Shown here one piece after another: positions 1-11,224 of a stretch of 64,000 nt of DNA. Below the pieces are notes generated by a model that was not told the origin of the DNA, did not search any database, and saw only the letters and a program-made list of their open reading frames with translations. Position 1 is the first letter of the stretch. Every line of letters starts with the position of its first letter. This DNA is from Oscheius tipulae (taxonomy: Eukaryota; Nematoda; Chromadorea; Rhabditida; Rhabditidae), in assembly GCA_037178975.1 (NCBI GenBank), contig JASJZH010000005.1, positions 8,704,501-8,768,500 on the forward strand. The letters run 5' to 3'. The position numbers were made by a program, and so were the translations under genes.

Positions 1-2041
1 GACCAACCGAGTGAGTATGGGAGAGACAATTTTTAAGGGAGGGAAGGTCTTCCCCTTTCCGCGAGCTCTCTCTTTGTTCCGTGCAGTCAACCGCCGCCGC
101 GGCCTGTTACGTCACAGGCCGCGTGTAAACTACGCGCTCTCGCAACAGCTGTGTGCCCTGGGGGAGAGGACACGCTCGAAGAACAATGTCACGAAGGAAC
201 AGTCAGCGACGACAGTTCAGCTAGTTGTAGGCTTTTGTAAAGTGCCTTTATTCCCTGTTTTTTGTGGGCTTAAAATAGGTTAAAACTGACGTATATTTGG
301 GGGAGAACGAGAACCAGGTGCAAGCTGCTGAGATTCTAGATAACCATTAATACTTTAGTTACCAGGAAGTTGCCCAAAGTGAAGGAAACATTATATATTG
401 AGTTCTACAAAGGAGGACCTTTAGGTGAGATAATAAGGGTTGAGAAGACACAAATTTCGATAGAAGGGCCCTGTTGATTCCTTTTGGAGTGAGGTCATTT
501 GTGGCCAAGTAGGGCCGAGAACACGAAAGACTCCGCGAAACAATTGATAGCTACTTTCACACACATGTTTTTGGTCGTACCCCTTCCATAATTTTCGCAA
601 AATAACCGGTAGTGAGGTCATAAGATGAAACGTTTAAGAGCAGTAAACACAATTTCCGACAGCCCTGCTTCTCCTTCTAAACATCCCCTTTTCAATAAAC
701 ACTGCCTAAAGATTAGCAACGTCCTACACAAGCCGGATAATTGGCAGATTTATATACGTGGTCAGCTCCTCATTTTCACGATTGGTGGTGGGTATATGCA
801 TCAATAAGCACTCTTCAAATCCCAGGATGTGTCAAAGAGGGTTGCCACGCAAATTAAATGTGTGTGCAAACGAGCACGTAGCAGAACGTCTCTTTTGTTT
901 GATCAGGGACATCTATCACGGGCTGACGTAGGTTCGAGTGCGGTGCACATAGATCGTCAGACCTTTTTTTGTTGTTGGTGTAAAGAATGGAATCTTTTGA
1001 TAGTGTTTCACTCTCTATCTCTACACGTAGTAATTGTGGGGTGAATAAGACATGTTTTGGTACTATGATGACACGCTCGAGTGACTGGAACATACGAGAG
1101 GGAAACCCCGTAGCAAACGCTATCAGGCAGGGTGACGCGTTTAACGAGGAGTTGATAAGCGCCCTCCTTGAACGGCCAAGGAAATCGGGGTAAGCATGAA
1201 ATCTGGGACAGGTTGCACACAGCTACGAACCGATAACTCATATGCTCGAAGATATGGACAACCACACGCAAATGCTCGCCAAACCAGTTTTCAGCTATAG
1301 TCTGTTCAAGAAAAAGAACATTATTTGCATGTGTTTTCTTGGCTGCGTATCGAGGACTTGCATGAGAAAAGTTAGTGCGCAGCCAAAATTGTTGGGCGGG
1401 CCTAATAGCGTGTAAAACATCTCATTTTTCGCTATATTTTATTAAAAATCCTACTTATTTGGTGATATAACGGTGATTTTCTTTAAAATTTTCGGTCCCA
1501 AGCCCCGCCCGCTCCAATGCTTAGACTATATCCCTGTCCTAAACATGGCTAGACAATCCGACCAACCTTTTTTGTACTGAGAGATAGTAATACAAATCTG
1601 ACGCAAAGCACTACTCGAAGAGGAAGTATATTGCAGCCAGAACTTGCCAAAGCACTTACACCATCTTCTCTTTTTCGCCTGTTATCCTGTTCTTCAAAAT
1701 GAAACCAAATAGTGGATTATTTGATCGAAAAATCTTGAAAAAAGCTGGTACCGAGTCAGAATTTTAGCAGTAACAAAATGCAGGCACAGAGAACTCAAAC
1801 AGATGCTAATTCTTTCCATTTTCAGGCACCTCAAAAGCCCAATCGGCCACATCGTGAGCTCTATTTCACAGCAGCAACAACAACAAAAAGTTCCAACAAC
1901 GGGTCCAGTGATCTTGCACACTATTTACGAGATGTGAAAGCCTCCACTCTTCTTCACGAGCTTCTTTCTTCAAAACTCGTACACACACAAAATCGCGGTC
2001 AATCTCAACAGTTCTCTTGCCCCCACAAACTGACATGACAC
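1..2041. other. gene-poor left end
   Basis: I see no gene I can support here. Reading frames are short, overlap each other and lack recognisable domains. The sequence is AT-rich with scattered short repeats. A CAG/CAA run near 1870-1890 is low complexity only. Confidence 0.5.
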
Positions 2042-2185
2042 TCAATAAATTTTGTCTTTTTTGTACACAAAAAAGGACCAACTCTTGTACGGCAGCCAAT
2101 CTTTTCTCCCCGAATTGGATTTCGTGTCGGAGCTGATCGACAAAGACATCGCCTTGTCCTCTTCTCCTCCTGCTTCCGGATCCAT
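2042..2185 (-). CDS. possible small ORF or first exon, unknown
   Basis: A 47-codon frame starts with ATG one base after a good acceptor (TTGATTCAG), the arrangement expected for a trans-spliced first exon. It begins MDPEAGGEED and ends KKDKIY. The first half is acidic and serine-rich, the second lysine/tryptophan-containing. It may instead splice onward at a GT near 2085, but I found no convincing next exon. No family recognised. It could be chance. Confidence 0.2.
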   Translation of the reverse strand: MDPEAGGEEDKAMSLSISSDTKSNSGRKDWLPYKSWSFFVYKKDKIY

Positions 2186-2289
2186 CCTGAATCAATTCTG
2201 TTAGTTTTGGTAGAAGGCCCGATTCTTTCAAAAGTTCTGCTCGTGCATTTCTGTTCAAGACGAAAGAGGTCGTTCCGGACCGATCCTGG

Positions 2290-2560
2290 TCAAAAATTCA
2301 GCCCAGGACGGTCTGAACTTTGAAAATAAGCAAAGAAATGACAGCTATAACTTTGCAGAGCAGCGAAAAATAATAAAATGTCGTTTTCAATCCGAAACTC
2401 GCAATTTCCGCGTTTCGATTCGGACCTCCGCATGTCAGTCAGCGTGCCTGGACGTGTAGTCTGTTCAAGGAAAAAAGAGCATTTTTCAAATAGGTCCACT
2501 CAAGGGTTTTGGCTGCGCACCAACTTTTCCAATGTAAATCTTCGATACGCCGAAAACGCA
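2290..2560. repeat. inverted-repeat/MITE-like relic
   Basis: Short arms of partly complementary sequence (ctttgcagag type core near 2355) resemble the hairpin elements at about 10.8, 22.3 and 59.6 kb, which share the core tgcaaagttgtag/ctacaactttgca. This copy is the most diverged and the call rests on similarity by eye. Confidence 0.25.
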
Positions 2561-3128
2561 TGCGCGAATTTCAAATTATGCTTTTTCCTAAACAGACCAT
2601 ATATCTAACGGCCATTTTCCCCTTTCGTAGCTGCTTGTATTGAAAGCGGCATTTGAAAAAGTCTATATGATAGAAAACCATCAAAAAATTGACAGAAATA
2701 CGACCGATTTTTTGTTTTTCACGAACCAGTTTATATCCATAAAATTGAGATTTTCAACCTTCTGGAGGCTTTTCTATATGCTAAATTCGATGCGCAAACC
2801 AGGAAAGCGTGGGAAAGGAAATTGTCAAAAATCATGATTCTGCAACCAATAACTGGCGCAAAAAACTTTCTGAGTGGTTTTGAGGAGATAACATGCAATC
2901 GCCTTAGGCTCGCTTTAACCGCTTTTTTTCCGGGGGCAATAAATGCGGGAAAAATAGACACCCGAGATCAAACTAATGTGCTTTACCACCACAAAAATAG
3001 AAAAAAGTTTATTAAACAAAAAAAGAAACGAACATAAAAACGTATCACAGACAGAAAAGGACCAGAAATGTGAAAATGAGATCGAGGTGAGAGAGGGTAC
3101 ATAACAGGATAACAGTAAATACAATAAA

Positions 3129-6100
3129 TTAGGAGACCTCCCGCTCGTCCTTGGACTCTCTTGGCTGGAGTTCCGAGGGCAGCGGCTTGTCCTTCGTCTC
3201 CGGTAGACATTTGAGGACGACGAAAAATTGGATGGACAGGAAGACGGTAAAGACCAGTAGCGGGGCTTGGGCATGGATTCCGCGGATGAGAATTGTCTGG
3301 AATTTGGGCTGTTTGGAAGGAAAAATGTCTTTGGAGGTATTTTACCGGACCCGTAACTTTATCCAGAAAATTTTTCAAGATAAAGCTACAGGTCCGTTTT
3401 TCGTAGTTTATTGGATAAATAGTCTCCTAGAACCGCCGGCGTACCAAAGCGAAATGACTACACTGTAAGTGACAGAATGAAAAATCGCAGAAGTAGGTTA
3501 GGACTGAAAGGCTCGATTTTTAGATCGTTTCGGTCGACAAAAGCTCAGTTTTGCCTTATTTTTTCTGTAAATGTTGCCATGTAGGCTCTTCAAGTTGTAG
3601 AGTAAAAAAAGATGAGTTCAAAATAACAAAAATAGTTATGCAACAACACTGGAAACAGGAAATTCGGAGAAAAATTTGAAATCACACGATTAGTCCCCAA
3701 AAAACTTTGAGCAGGAATTCACAATTCTCGCCTAGAAGATTTTGCGAGTTAAGACCACAGGAAAGGATTATTTTGAGGGTGATTCTCGGATTTTAACCGA
3801 TTTCAGTCGCTAATTGGGGCTGTACTAAGAGAAACGAGTTTTTAACGGAAAAATTCAAACCAAAAAACCAGGCTAAACATACCGACGAGGCCAAAATGCT
3901 TCCCAGTCTGGCTCCTAAATTACAGACACCTCTGGCCATGTTTCTGATCGAGGTTGGGAACAGCTCGGCACTGTAAAGATGGAGAATCTTCCACGTCGGG
4001 TCCAGAGTGGAGCTCATCAGGACAAATAACACGGTATGGACGAAGCTGTCACCAATGGGCCCGTGTCTAAAACATTCAGTCAACAATCAGGGTAAGAGCT
4101 AAAAAAACTGACAAAAAGAAATCGGCCCAACCGCAACAGGCGGCTATTCCGACGGAGAAAGTGACGACGGTCTTCCTACCGAATCGGCGGAGCAGATAGG
4201 GGATCCAGCCTGTAAATAAATGCTAGAATGCTGCCTTAATTAGATTTTCCACGCGTCTCTCTGCTGCCTAAAGCAGTTTCTAAGAGTATAGAACGGAGGA
4301 ACCAGAGGTCCGATCCCGCCCGAGGACAAATTTTCTGTAGAATACTATTTTATAGCTTTTTGAGCGAAGTGAAATATGTAGTAAGATTTAGGGATTTACT
4401 GTCTCAAAACCGTCTAAAAAAAGGTGGTTGTGGCCTTAGAGCTGTCTAAGTGTTGTAGATGTGACCATTACAGCCCATCGAAATATATACTTGGTGTATT
4501 GCTAAGTAGCGCCGCTACGAATCACACGACCCGGATTCGATCCCGCTCGGTCACAAACTGTTTGAACAAGCTACTTTTGGTCGCAAAAGGTATGGGTGGG
4601 GCTCATAAAGTCAGAATTTGACAGGTTTACAACGCACAAACATACCTAGTCCGAATTTCAAGCCTCCCATGGCCGCCATATTGTGGTAGCGATTCCCGGG
4701 GAGAATATCCAGTGTCGAATAGCCTCTAAAAAAGATAAAATTGCCGTGGGAAAAGAGCAGATTTTCTGACCCGAAAGACACAAAAGATGTCGCCGAAAAA
4801 CAGTAGACAAGGGCCAGAATGTACATAGGAGAGTACCTGGAAGTTGTTTTGGATATTGCGGCTAAAAATGTGAATCCTACCTGAACATATCCACGTAATT
4901 GGGTGTATTGGATGCCGTCGAGTCCTCGTCAGTGGTCGTGCGATGAGCTGCCGAGGAGGAGAAGCGCAGAATCTCCCACCAGGACCAGTCTGAAAGATAT
5001 TTGTCTGTATGTCAGCGTTTTTGACCACGACTGTGACACAAATAGGAAGAATAGTACGGATACAGGAGACACTCTGTCATGTGCACCATCAAAAATCAGG
5101 ATCCGTGACTATAAACTGTGCCAAAAATTGGAAATCAGGAAGCATACGCATCGAAATCAGAAGTCAACCGAGCTCTATTAATGTAGAAAAGGGATAGCCG
5201 TCCAATTTTTGAACAGATTATTTCTCTAGGAAGAACGGCTTGGATGGCTTCAGGGAAGATTTATAGTTCTTTCTCAATGACTCAATCTTTTTACAGTAAG
5301 GGTGTTGAAAGGAGATGGAGGACTAAATTCTAGTCTAGGCTCTGGAATAGCCTGTTAAAAAAGAGCATTTTTCGAACCGTCGCGGTTAAAAAAGCGCGGG
5401 GATTCAAACACTCCAATTTTCACGTTTGAAAAATGCTATTATTTTCAAACAGATTATACAATGTTGCGGTTATAAAATAGCAGAGGTACCGTATAGTAAA
5501 AACCAATTTACCTGGATGCACAAAATATCTGTTTTTCTTGGCCACGAAGAGTGCATTCCTATGCGCGTCTCCAGATCTCTGAGCACTATCAAGCCAGCGA
5601 CAGCTTTCTACCAGCGAAAATTGCTAAATCTTTTTTGATAGAGCAGCTAAAACCGCTTACACAGGCAAAGAAGGCTACGGTGGCGGCGGCACAGATCACG
5701 CTGTGATAAATGCGCCAGTTTAGGGTGAAATTTGCTAGTAGGGCTGTGAAAATCATCGAAAAACTCCAGCCGTTCACGGAGACGGCAAAGAGACGCGATT
5801 CCGGCAGTTCGAGGCATTCCACGAAAAGGATGAGATTGACGACCATGTAGCCGCCACAGGCTATTCCCATTGTGAAGAAGAGCAGCAGGCTGAGGTAGGG
5901 AGAGACTGAAGCAATGAGGGAAATTAACAGGTTGGAGACGGCTAGCATGAAGAGTGTCCCTGGAAACTAGTCAATTAAATGCGAACCCCGGCCGTGTCTT
6001 TCAACAGTGGTGTATTGCTAAAACGCTCGTTTTCGGCCGGGTTCGACTCCGCCCGATCGTCTTACGTGAATTTTTACTCTTGGACGATCCATGCCCACAA

Positions 6101-6866
6101 CGACACGCGCTAGTTATTTTTAAAGCGAAAGATGTGTCTGTCGCATTGCGTTTCGGAAGTATATCATAAAAGTTAGAAAAACTGGAATTAGTCTTCGCAA
6201 AATGGCCGAACCAGCCAAGATGACGAAAAAAATGATGTTGTTCACAAGAAGATTTGAAGATCTTAAACTGTGATAGGCCATAGACTGCGCTTTCAATTTA
6301 ATAGCTGAACAGACTGAAGTCTACTTGTGAAAGTCCCTCAAAATCGACCAAGAGACTCTCTAATCGCAAAAGTGGCAATAAACCTCTCATAACAGGACAT
6401 CTTCCACACCGATCCGCCAAAAAACCAGCTATAAAAGAGCCAACAAGAGCTCCGGTCATGATAGCCGCGATGGAGAGCGGCAGCAAGCTGCTGTCTTTAC
6501 ATGCCAGTTTCCAGTCGAAGAGTAGCGAGTGGAACTCGCTCTAAATGTGCATTTCTAACTGAAATTCAAAGAAACTGACCGATTCGGTAGGGTAGTCAAG
6601 AGTGGAGTTGAAATTCTTACAGAAATCGCTGCTCGGCTCGAAAAAGGATGTGCTCAACATCGATGCAGTCACAGGGAAATACGATAGTTGTGTTATGACC
6701 ATGACGGTGATTTCATAGCGACTTAAATGAAGTTATTTATAGGAAAATGTGGCTAAAATTACTTGAAATCATGGCAAAACTTGGTCCGCTGTGATTTCCG
6801 GCGGGTAGGAGATAGTGATTCGGGGACGGCTAACGGCGCCGAGACGTCTTCTACTGGCTGCTCCAT
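3129..6866 (-). CDS. SLC22-family organic ion transporter
   Basis: Major-facilitator transporter of the SLC22 (organic cation/anion/carnitine) family, expected in the plasma membrane with twelve helices. Eleven exons: 6763-6866, 6580-6721, 6384-6540, 5661-5959, 5512-5623, 4881-4989, 4771-4836, 4646-4725, 4113-4209, 3883-4066, 3129-3296; they sum to 505 codons in frame, close to the family's ~550. Seen: large extracellular loop after helix 1 with FCKNFNSTL, FLADRCGRCPVM loop after helix 2, GYMVV in helix 4, central ESCRWL (family ESPRWL), LPGNRYHN, RRFGRKT, YSAELFPTSIRNM and a PET-type tail (LPETKDKPLP). The start is the ATG 3 nt upstream of EQPVED, behind an acceptor-like ttcag. Substrate cannot be predicted. 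The proline of the central motif is replaced by cysteine. Confidence 0.9.
4292..4555 (+). repeat. tRNA-derived SINE-like element, copy 1
   Basis: About 260 bp sharing with 12311-12567 and 17430-17735 the order: an RNA-polymerase-III B-box-like block (aggtccgatcccgccc), a unique middle containing tagaatactattttatag and gaatatgyaa-type stretches, then a second tRNA-like end (ttggtgtattgctaag ... acccggattcgatcccgc). It spans the end of one SLC22 intron. Inserted in intron between exons 4113-4209 and 4646-4725. Confidence 0.6.
5995..6062 (+). repeat. tRNA-like 3' fragment of the SINE family
   Basis: Contains tggtgtattgctaaaacgc and a B-box-like gggttcgactccgccc, matching the right end of the SINE-like copies. 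Lies in an SLC22 intron. Confidence 0.5.
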
Positions 6867-7532
6867 AGACTACTGCTGAATGTTTGTTCATGGAAGGTCG
6901 AGTAAAAGAATAGAGCGAGGCTGTTCGTGTGAAATTGAAAGCAAATATTGCGTTATCTCGCTATAATCGTGCATGTAGCAACATTTTGTGGGATCACATA
7001 GGAGTAAAAGGGGATCAAACATCTGGTTAACACTGCGAAATGAGGAAAAGAAAGTTTCGTATGAGGGAAACGGGGAATATAGCAACTTTTCCTCAAAGAA
7101 ATTGGGAGTTTTTGACGATTCAAAATGCCGCCCAGGCATGTTTACAAACTCCATGGCGGAAGATTTGAAGTCCAAACATTTTGAGGAAAACTTGAAAGAA
7201 AACGCCAAAGGAACTGTAGCCAGCTGTGCTCTACGCTACAACAGAGCTTGTTAGAATGAACAAAAGGCGATAAAGGCTGGAGAGAGATAAGAAGTCGTCA
7301 ATTGCAGCTGCTCCATGCTGAATATGAAAGGGAAACAATTACTTGCTGCGGCTGACGGAGATCCGCCTCTGTCTGGGTCTGCACATGACGGATTTCCCAT
7401 TGTTTTGTGAGACACTGAAGAGCTAGGGAAACGCTGTGAACCGAGGGAATGAAGTAGATCTTCGGACACGCCAGTTCTGTCGACAAAACATGGATTTTGA
7501 TCGGTTTATTTCACAAAAATACAATGAATACA
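6867..7532. other. spacer between SLC22 and IWS1
   Basis: 667 bp between the IWS1 stop and the SLC22 start, both on minus. Contains the IWS1 3' end and presumably the SLC22 promoter. No conserved gene seen. Confidence 0.5.
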
Positions 7533-10500
7533 TCAAATAGCCATGTTTCTCCCCTCTAGACTGACTTGTACGGCTCGTTTGACTTTCATCTTCTTCGTAC
7601 GCTCCTGGAAATCACGCTGGGCCTTGTTTAGGCGGTCGTAGGCTCGTCCTTTCTTCTCTCCCTACAATTTTTACCATTTTTTTTCATTTCATTCACCCAC
7701 CTTGAACTCTCCCTCGACCAAATGCTTCGGTCTAACGACGTAATCTTTCGTGGAGACTCTGGGAACACGAGCACGATTGATCTGGGGCTCTTTCGCAGCC
7801 TCCTCGGCCTTTTTCGAGCTCGTGGCTCCTTCGACACTCAGTCTTCGCCTCTTCGCCTCAGGCATTCGCTCCTGATCGCGGCTTTCCCGCTCCTCGCGAG
7901 TCACCGAACGAAAATCTGTATCCAGCTGAAAGATTGGACGTGACCACTCGCGAATCAGCTTCGAGGCCATCTCCTTATTAGGCTTGAGCTCTTTGGGGTG
8001 CTTGTAAAGCATCATGACGGCTCGTCCGAGGCCGGACTGCTTCAAAACGCCTTGGTCCAGCCGCGAGAAGGAGTCACATAGAAGTTTGAGAAGATCCGTA
8101 CGAATCTCGAGGGCTGGAAGACTCTTATCCGGCAAGGGAGCAAGCCAATCCGAGACAGCACTCATCATGCCGTTCTCGATGATGGCCTCATACATTTCGG
8201 TCTAAAAATCTCTTTGTAGTGGTGGCTTTGTGGTATCACTCACTCTTAAGAGCATCATCTTCACCTCGGCCAGCATCTTTCTCTTTTTCAGAGCCGGCAT
8301 CCTGTTCTGATTGGCGATCCGGTCGTCCTTGGTCGCTGCCTTCATCTTTTCGACCATCAGAGCAATCCGGCCGTCGTCGTCATTGATGATATCCACCCCA
8401 TCTCCACGTCTTTTCCTCTGTCTCTTTCTCTCAGCCTTCTTTCGTTTCATCATCTCGTCAAAGTCCCATTCATGACCGCTGAAAGGATAAGAATAGGACA
8501 CGGATGTGAAATCAGCTTTTGAAGTCTGTAAGAGACGAAACCTTTACAACATATCTGTCTGGTAGTATAAGTCGAGGAACAAGAATGAGGTAGTCAGACT
8601 AGGTGAGAATTGGGAGCGCTAGTCTCTCTGCTAGGACTCTTGACCAATAGACTAGCTAAATCAGATCATAGAGATGTGATGGTCAAGAGACGACCAGAAG
8701 CCATTATAGTCAAAATGAGAGTCAAAAGGAGAACTTTCTTTACTAAAGCGCAGCGGTGCCCGCCTGTCTGTCTGTCCGTCCGCGCAATTCCATGTCAAAA
8801 CTAATATCCATAAAAGCTGACAAGTCTTTTCATGTCAAGAGACAAGGGGACAAGTCAGCTGTGAAGGAAACTTCTATTGCTGTTGAAGCGGCGAAGCCGC
8901 CTGTTATCAATGGTAAAACAAGACTAAAGGGCTGCAAAGCTGCCGTTGGCAGCTGTTTTCGGAAAAAGCAGTAATTAAAAACCATGAGACTAACAAGAGA
9001 CAGAGGGCCCTCTAACCCTCCATACGGCTGGTGTACCTCGACTCAAATCACGTTAAAATAGTAGTGGATCAGAGAGTGTGAGTCGAGGAACAAGTACTGG
9101 GTAGTCAGACAGGCAGAATCGAAAACTTACAGATTGTTAGTCTCTCTGACTTTTGACCACTAAAACCTCTTGACCCCACCAAGGGTGTCAGATGGTCAAG
9201 AAACGAACAGAAGTCAAAATAGTCAAATTGAGAGTCCGATAAGAGGTAGTCATTGGAATCTATTAGACTATCAAGAGACAGTACATGACTCTCTGATCAT
9301 TTAATTGATCGGTTCCTGAATCATGTCCCAAAGGTATCCCCTTCAAATCTCTGCAACTTACGGATCACGACTGGGCCTGTCATCCTCATCATCATCTCTG
9401 GGCGGTCTCTCATTCCTGTCCTCGTCTTCCTCTTCATCATTCACCGGCTTCTCTTTGAATTCATTGTCCTCATCCTCATCGGAATCCTCTCCGAAAATGT
9501 TGGCCATCAGTTCTCCGACCTAAGGAAACTTTTCCTAGGTCTGCCACTAAACCAACCTCCTCTCCTCCCTTCCTGCCCTCATTGCCGGAATCGTCTGACT
9601 GATCCGAAAGCAGTTTTCCCTTCGGCTTGGCCCTCTCACTGTCACTGTCCTCATCGGACGAGACGGTTATCTTCTTCTTCGACGGGGATACCTTCGTCTC
9701 TCCTTCTTCGTCGTCTGTCAAAATTAGATGGTCCACTTTCAGTTTTCTCATCCTACCTGAGTCCAGAATCCGCTTCCTCCTTATGTTCAGCTCGTCGTCT
9801 GAATCCTTGTCGGATCCAGCGGGATTTTGCTGTGCTTCCTCTCGTCTTTCGTCCTCATCGCGAGTCTCCTTCTCTGCTGCCATCTGATTACTCACTTCCT
9901 GGGTTTCTTCTGGAGATCCCGGATAGTCATTACCGTTGTCCGGAGAGGCCGGACCATCCGGCGATGGGGCATATTCTGGAGAGTGGGGAGCATTCTCGTC
10001 GGGAGTCTCCTCTTCCTCAGCTCTGAAAGTAGTGTTTGCTAGTGTTTTTGTTCAAATACTCTCCATATGCCCATATCACGCGGTTACTGTGATCCAACTT
10101 TTACTACTTGTCTTAATCGTTTTCTTTTTGACCAGCCTCTGTCTGTTAGCCATTCCGTTGAACCGAGCTCGCCAGACTCTCTGCTTGCGATCTGTATAGG
10201 CTTTGGATTGTTGGCCAATCTGGTATTCATCTGCCACTGTCATCCTGTCGTATTCTATCTAGAGTGTCATTTCCCTTCCTCTATTTCTCTCAATGTGTCC
10301 CTGTTTGTCAAGCTGGTCATTGGTCAAAACTGTTAGTCAGTCCAAAGAAGGCTTGTCAATTTCAATCGTTTGAAGCTTGACATTTTAATTTCGAATTACG
10401 TACAAAAGTGACAGAACCAGATTTTCCCTCTAGATCGATATTTTCAGAGCTTGACTCACCTATTTTGGTCGAAAGACTCCTCCGCTTGCTGTTGATTGTC

Positions 10501-10545
10501 CTGATCTCCTGTCCATTCCTGATCTGGCGAGGCTGGGGCACTCAT
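7533..10545 (-). CDS. IWS1: IWS1 transcription elongation factor
   Basis: Nuclear partner of SPT6 that travels with RNA polymerase II and links elongation to mRNA processing and export. Seven exons: 10460-10545, 9757-10022, 9557-9714, 9362-9519, 8244-8478, 7701-8201, 7533-7661, 510 codons in frame. Residues about 1-230 are an acidic, Ser/Asp/Glu-rich disordered region. From about 230 comes the conserved block (EWDFDEMM, INDDDGRIA, RMPALKKRKML) and the TFIIS N-terminal-type helical domain (SDWLAPLPDKSLPALEIR, LKLLCDSF, GLGRAVMMLYKHP). The tail has the family's DYVVRPK and ends SLEGRNMAI, matching the usual SIEGNKMPL ending. ATG directly follows a GCGCAG acceptor, suggesting trans-splicing. A 42-nt intron at 9715-9756 is also an open 14-codon insertion, so its splicing is inferred. 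Confidence 0.93.
8500..9340. repeat. IWS1 intron 4 with diverged tandem-like repeats
   Basis: The 883 bp intron repeats blocks such as gtcaagagac, gatggtcaagaaacga, agtcgaggaacaag and agagactaacaatc in both halves, so about 8560-8760 and 9060-9300 look like an old duplication. The left part also has aaagcgcagcggtg, seen again at 12258 and about 40760. Confidence 0.4.
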
Positions 10546-11224
10546 CTGCGCTATTTTTGTATATTTTGCCGGAAAATTGAGTTGAGGAGAAGAATGGTAA
10601 AAAAAAAAGTAGTCGATCCTTCGAAAATGAGCGCTTGCCGTGCGGAGGAAAATGTCGCGGCTGCGTTTGAAAGCGGCATTATGATGGTGCTGCTTTTCTA
10701 TTCGCGTCTCACTTAGAGTTAGAAAGAAACCAGCAAGACACCGATTTTTTCGCTTTACAGCTGTACCTTTGTGTCTTAGGTCCGGAAAAAGTCAGTGGGT
10801 CAATTTTCAGCGCTCACGGTGCGCAACAGAAATCAGACAATTCGGGGTCACGAGTGCAGTTTTTAATTTTATGATGTTCTGCAATGTTGTAATATTTCTT
10901 CTGTTCTACAACATTGCAAAGCAAAAAAATTATAATCTTGACCCCCGAATGGCTGATTTCGGTTACACACCCTGAGCGCTGAGGTTTCGGCCACAACCAC
11001 CAGTTAGACAGCTTTGGAAGGCATAGCCTTTATTTTTTTTTTAGATTGTTTGCTGGCCAGAAACGCCCTAAATCTGGTTGCAAATTCTTAGGGCGGGTTC
11101 GAACACCTGGTCCCTCGCGTCTAAAACTCTCACAGTACCTACGATCGGGCACAAGCAAACAGACAGAGAACAATATAAATTCGGTAGATGGGTAAATTTT
11201 ATGAATATACAGAAAAATAAAAGA
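10546..11224. other. spacer between RTEL1 and IWS1
   Basis: Contains the IWS1 upstream region and a palindromic element at about 10790-10990. No gene seen. Confidence 0.5.
10785..10992. repeat. MITE-like inverted repeat (~200 bp)
   Basis: The two halves are imperfect reverse complements: outer arms cagcgctcacggtg.../...acaccctgagcgctg, inner arms gttctgcaatgttgtaat and ttctacaacattgcaaag. Both strands therefore read nearly the same peptide. Such a structure could fold into a long hairpin if transcribed. It has no coding capacity of its own. Confidence 0.6.

Noticed and set aside
1866..2258. 130-codon minus frame
   Set aside because: Contains poly-Leu from a CAA/CAG run and has no domain; only the short ATG frame at 2042-2185 was kept, at low confidence.
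10769..10996. Matching peptides read on both strands
   Set aside because: Result of the palindromic element at 10785-10992, not of coding.
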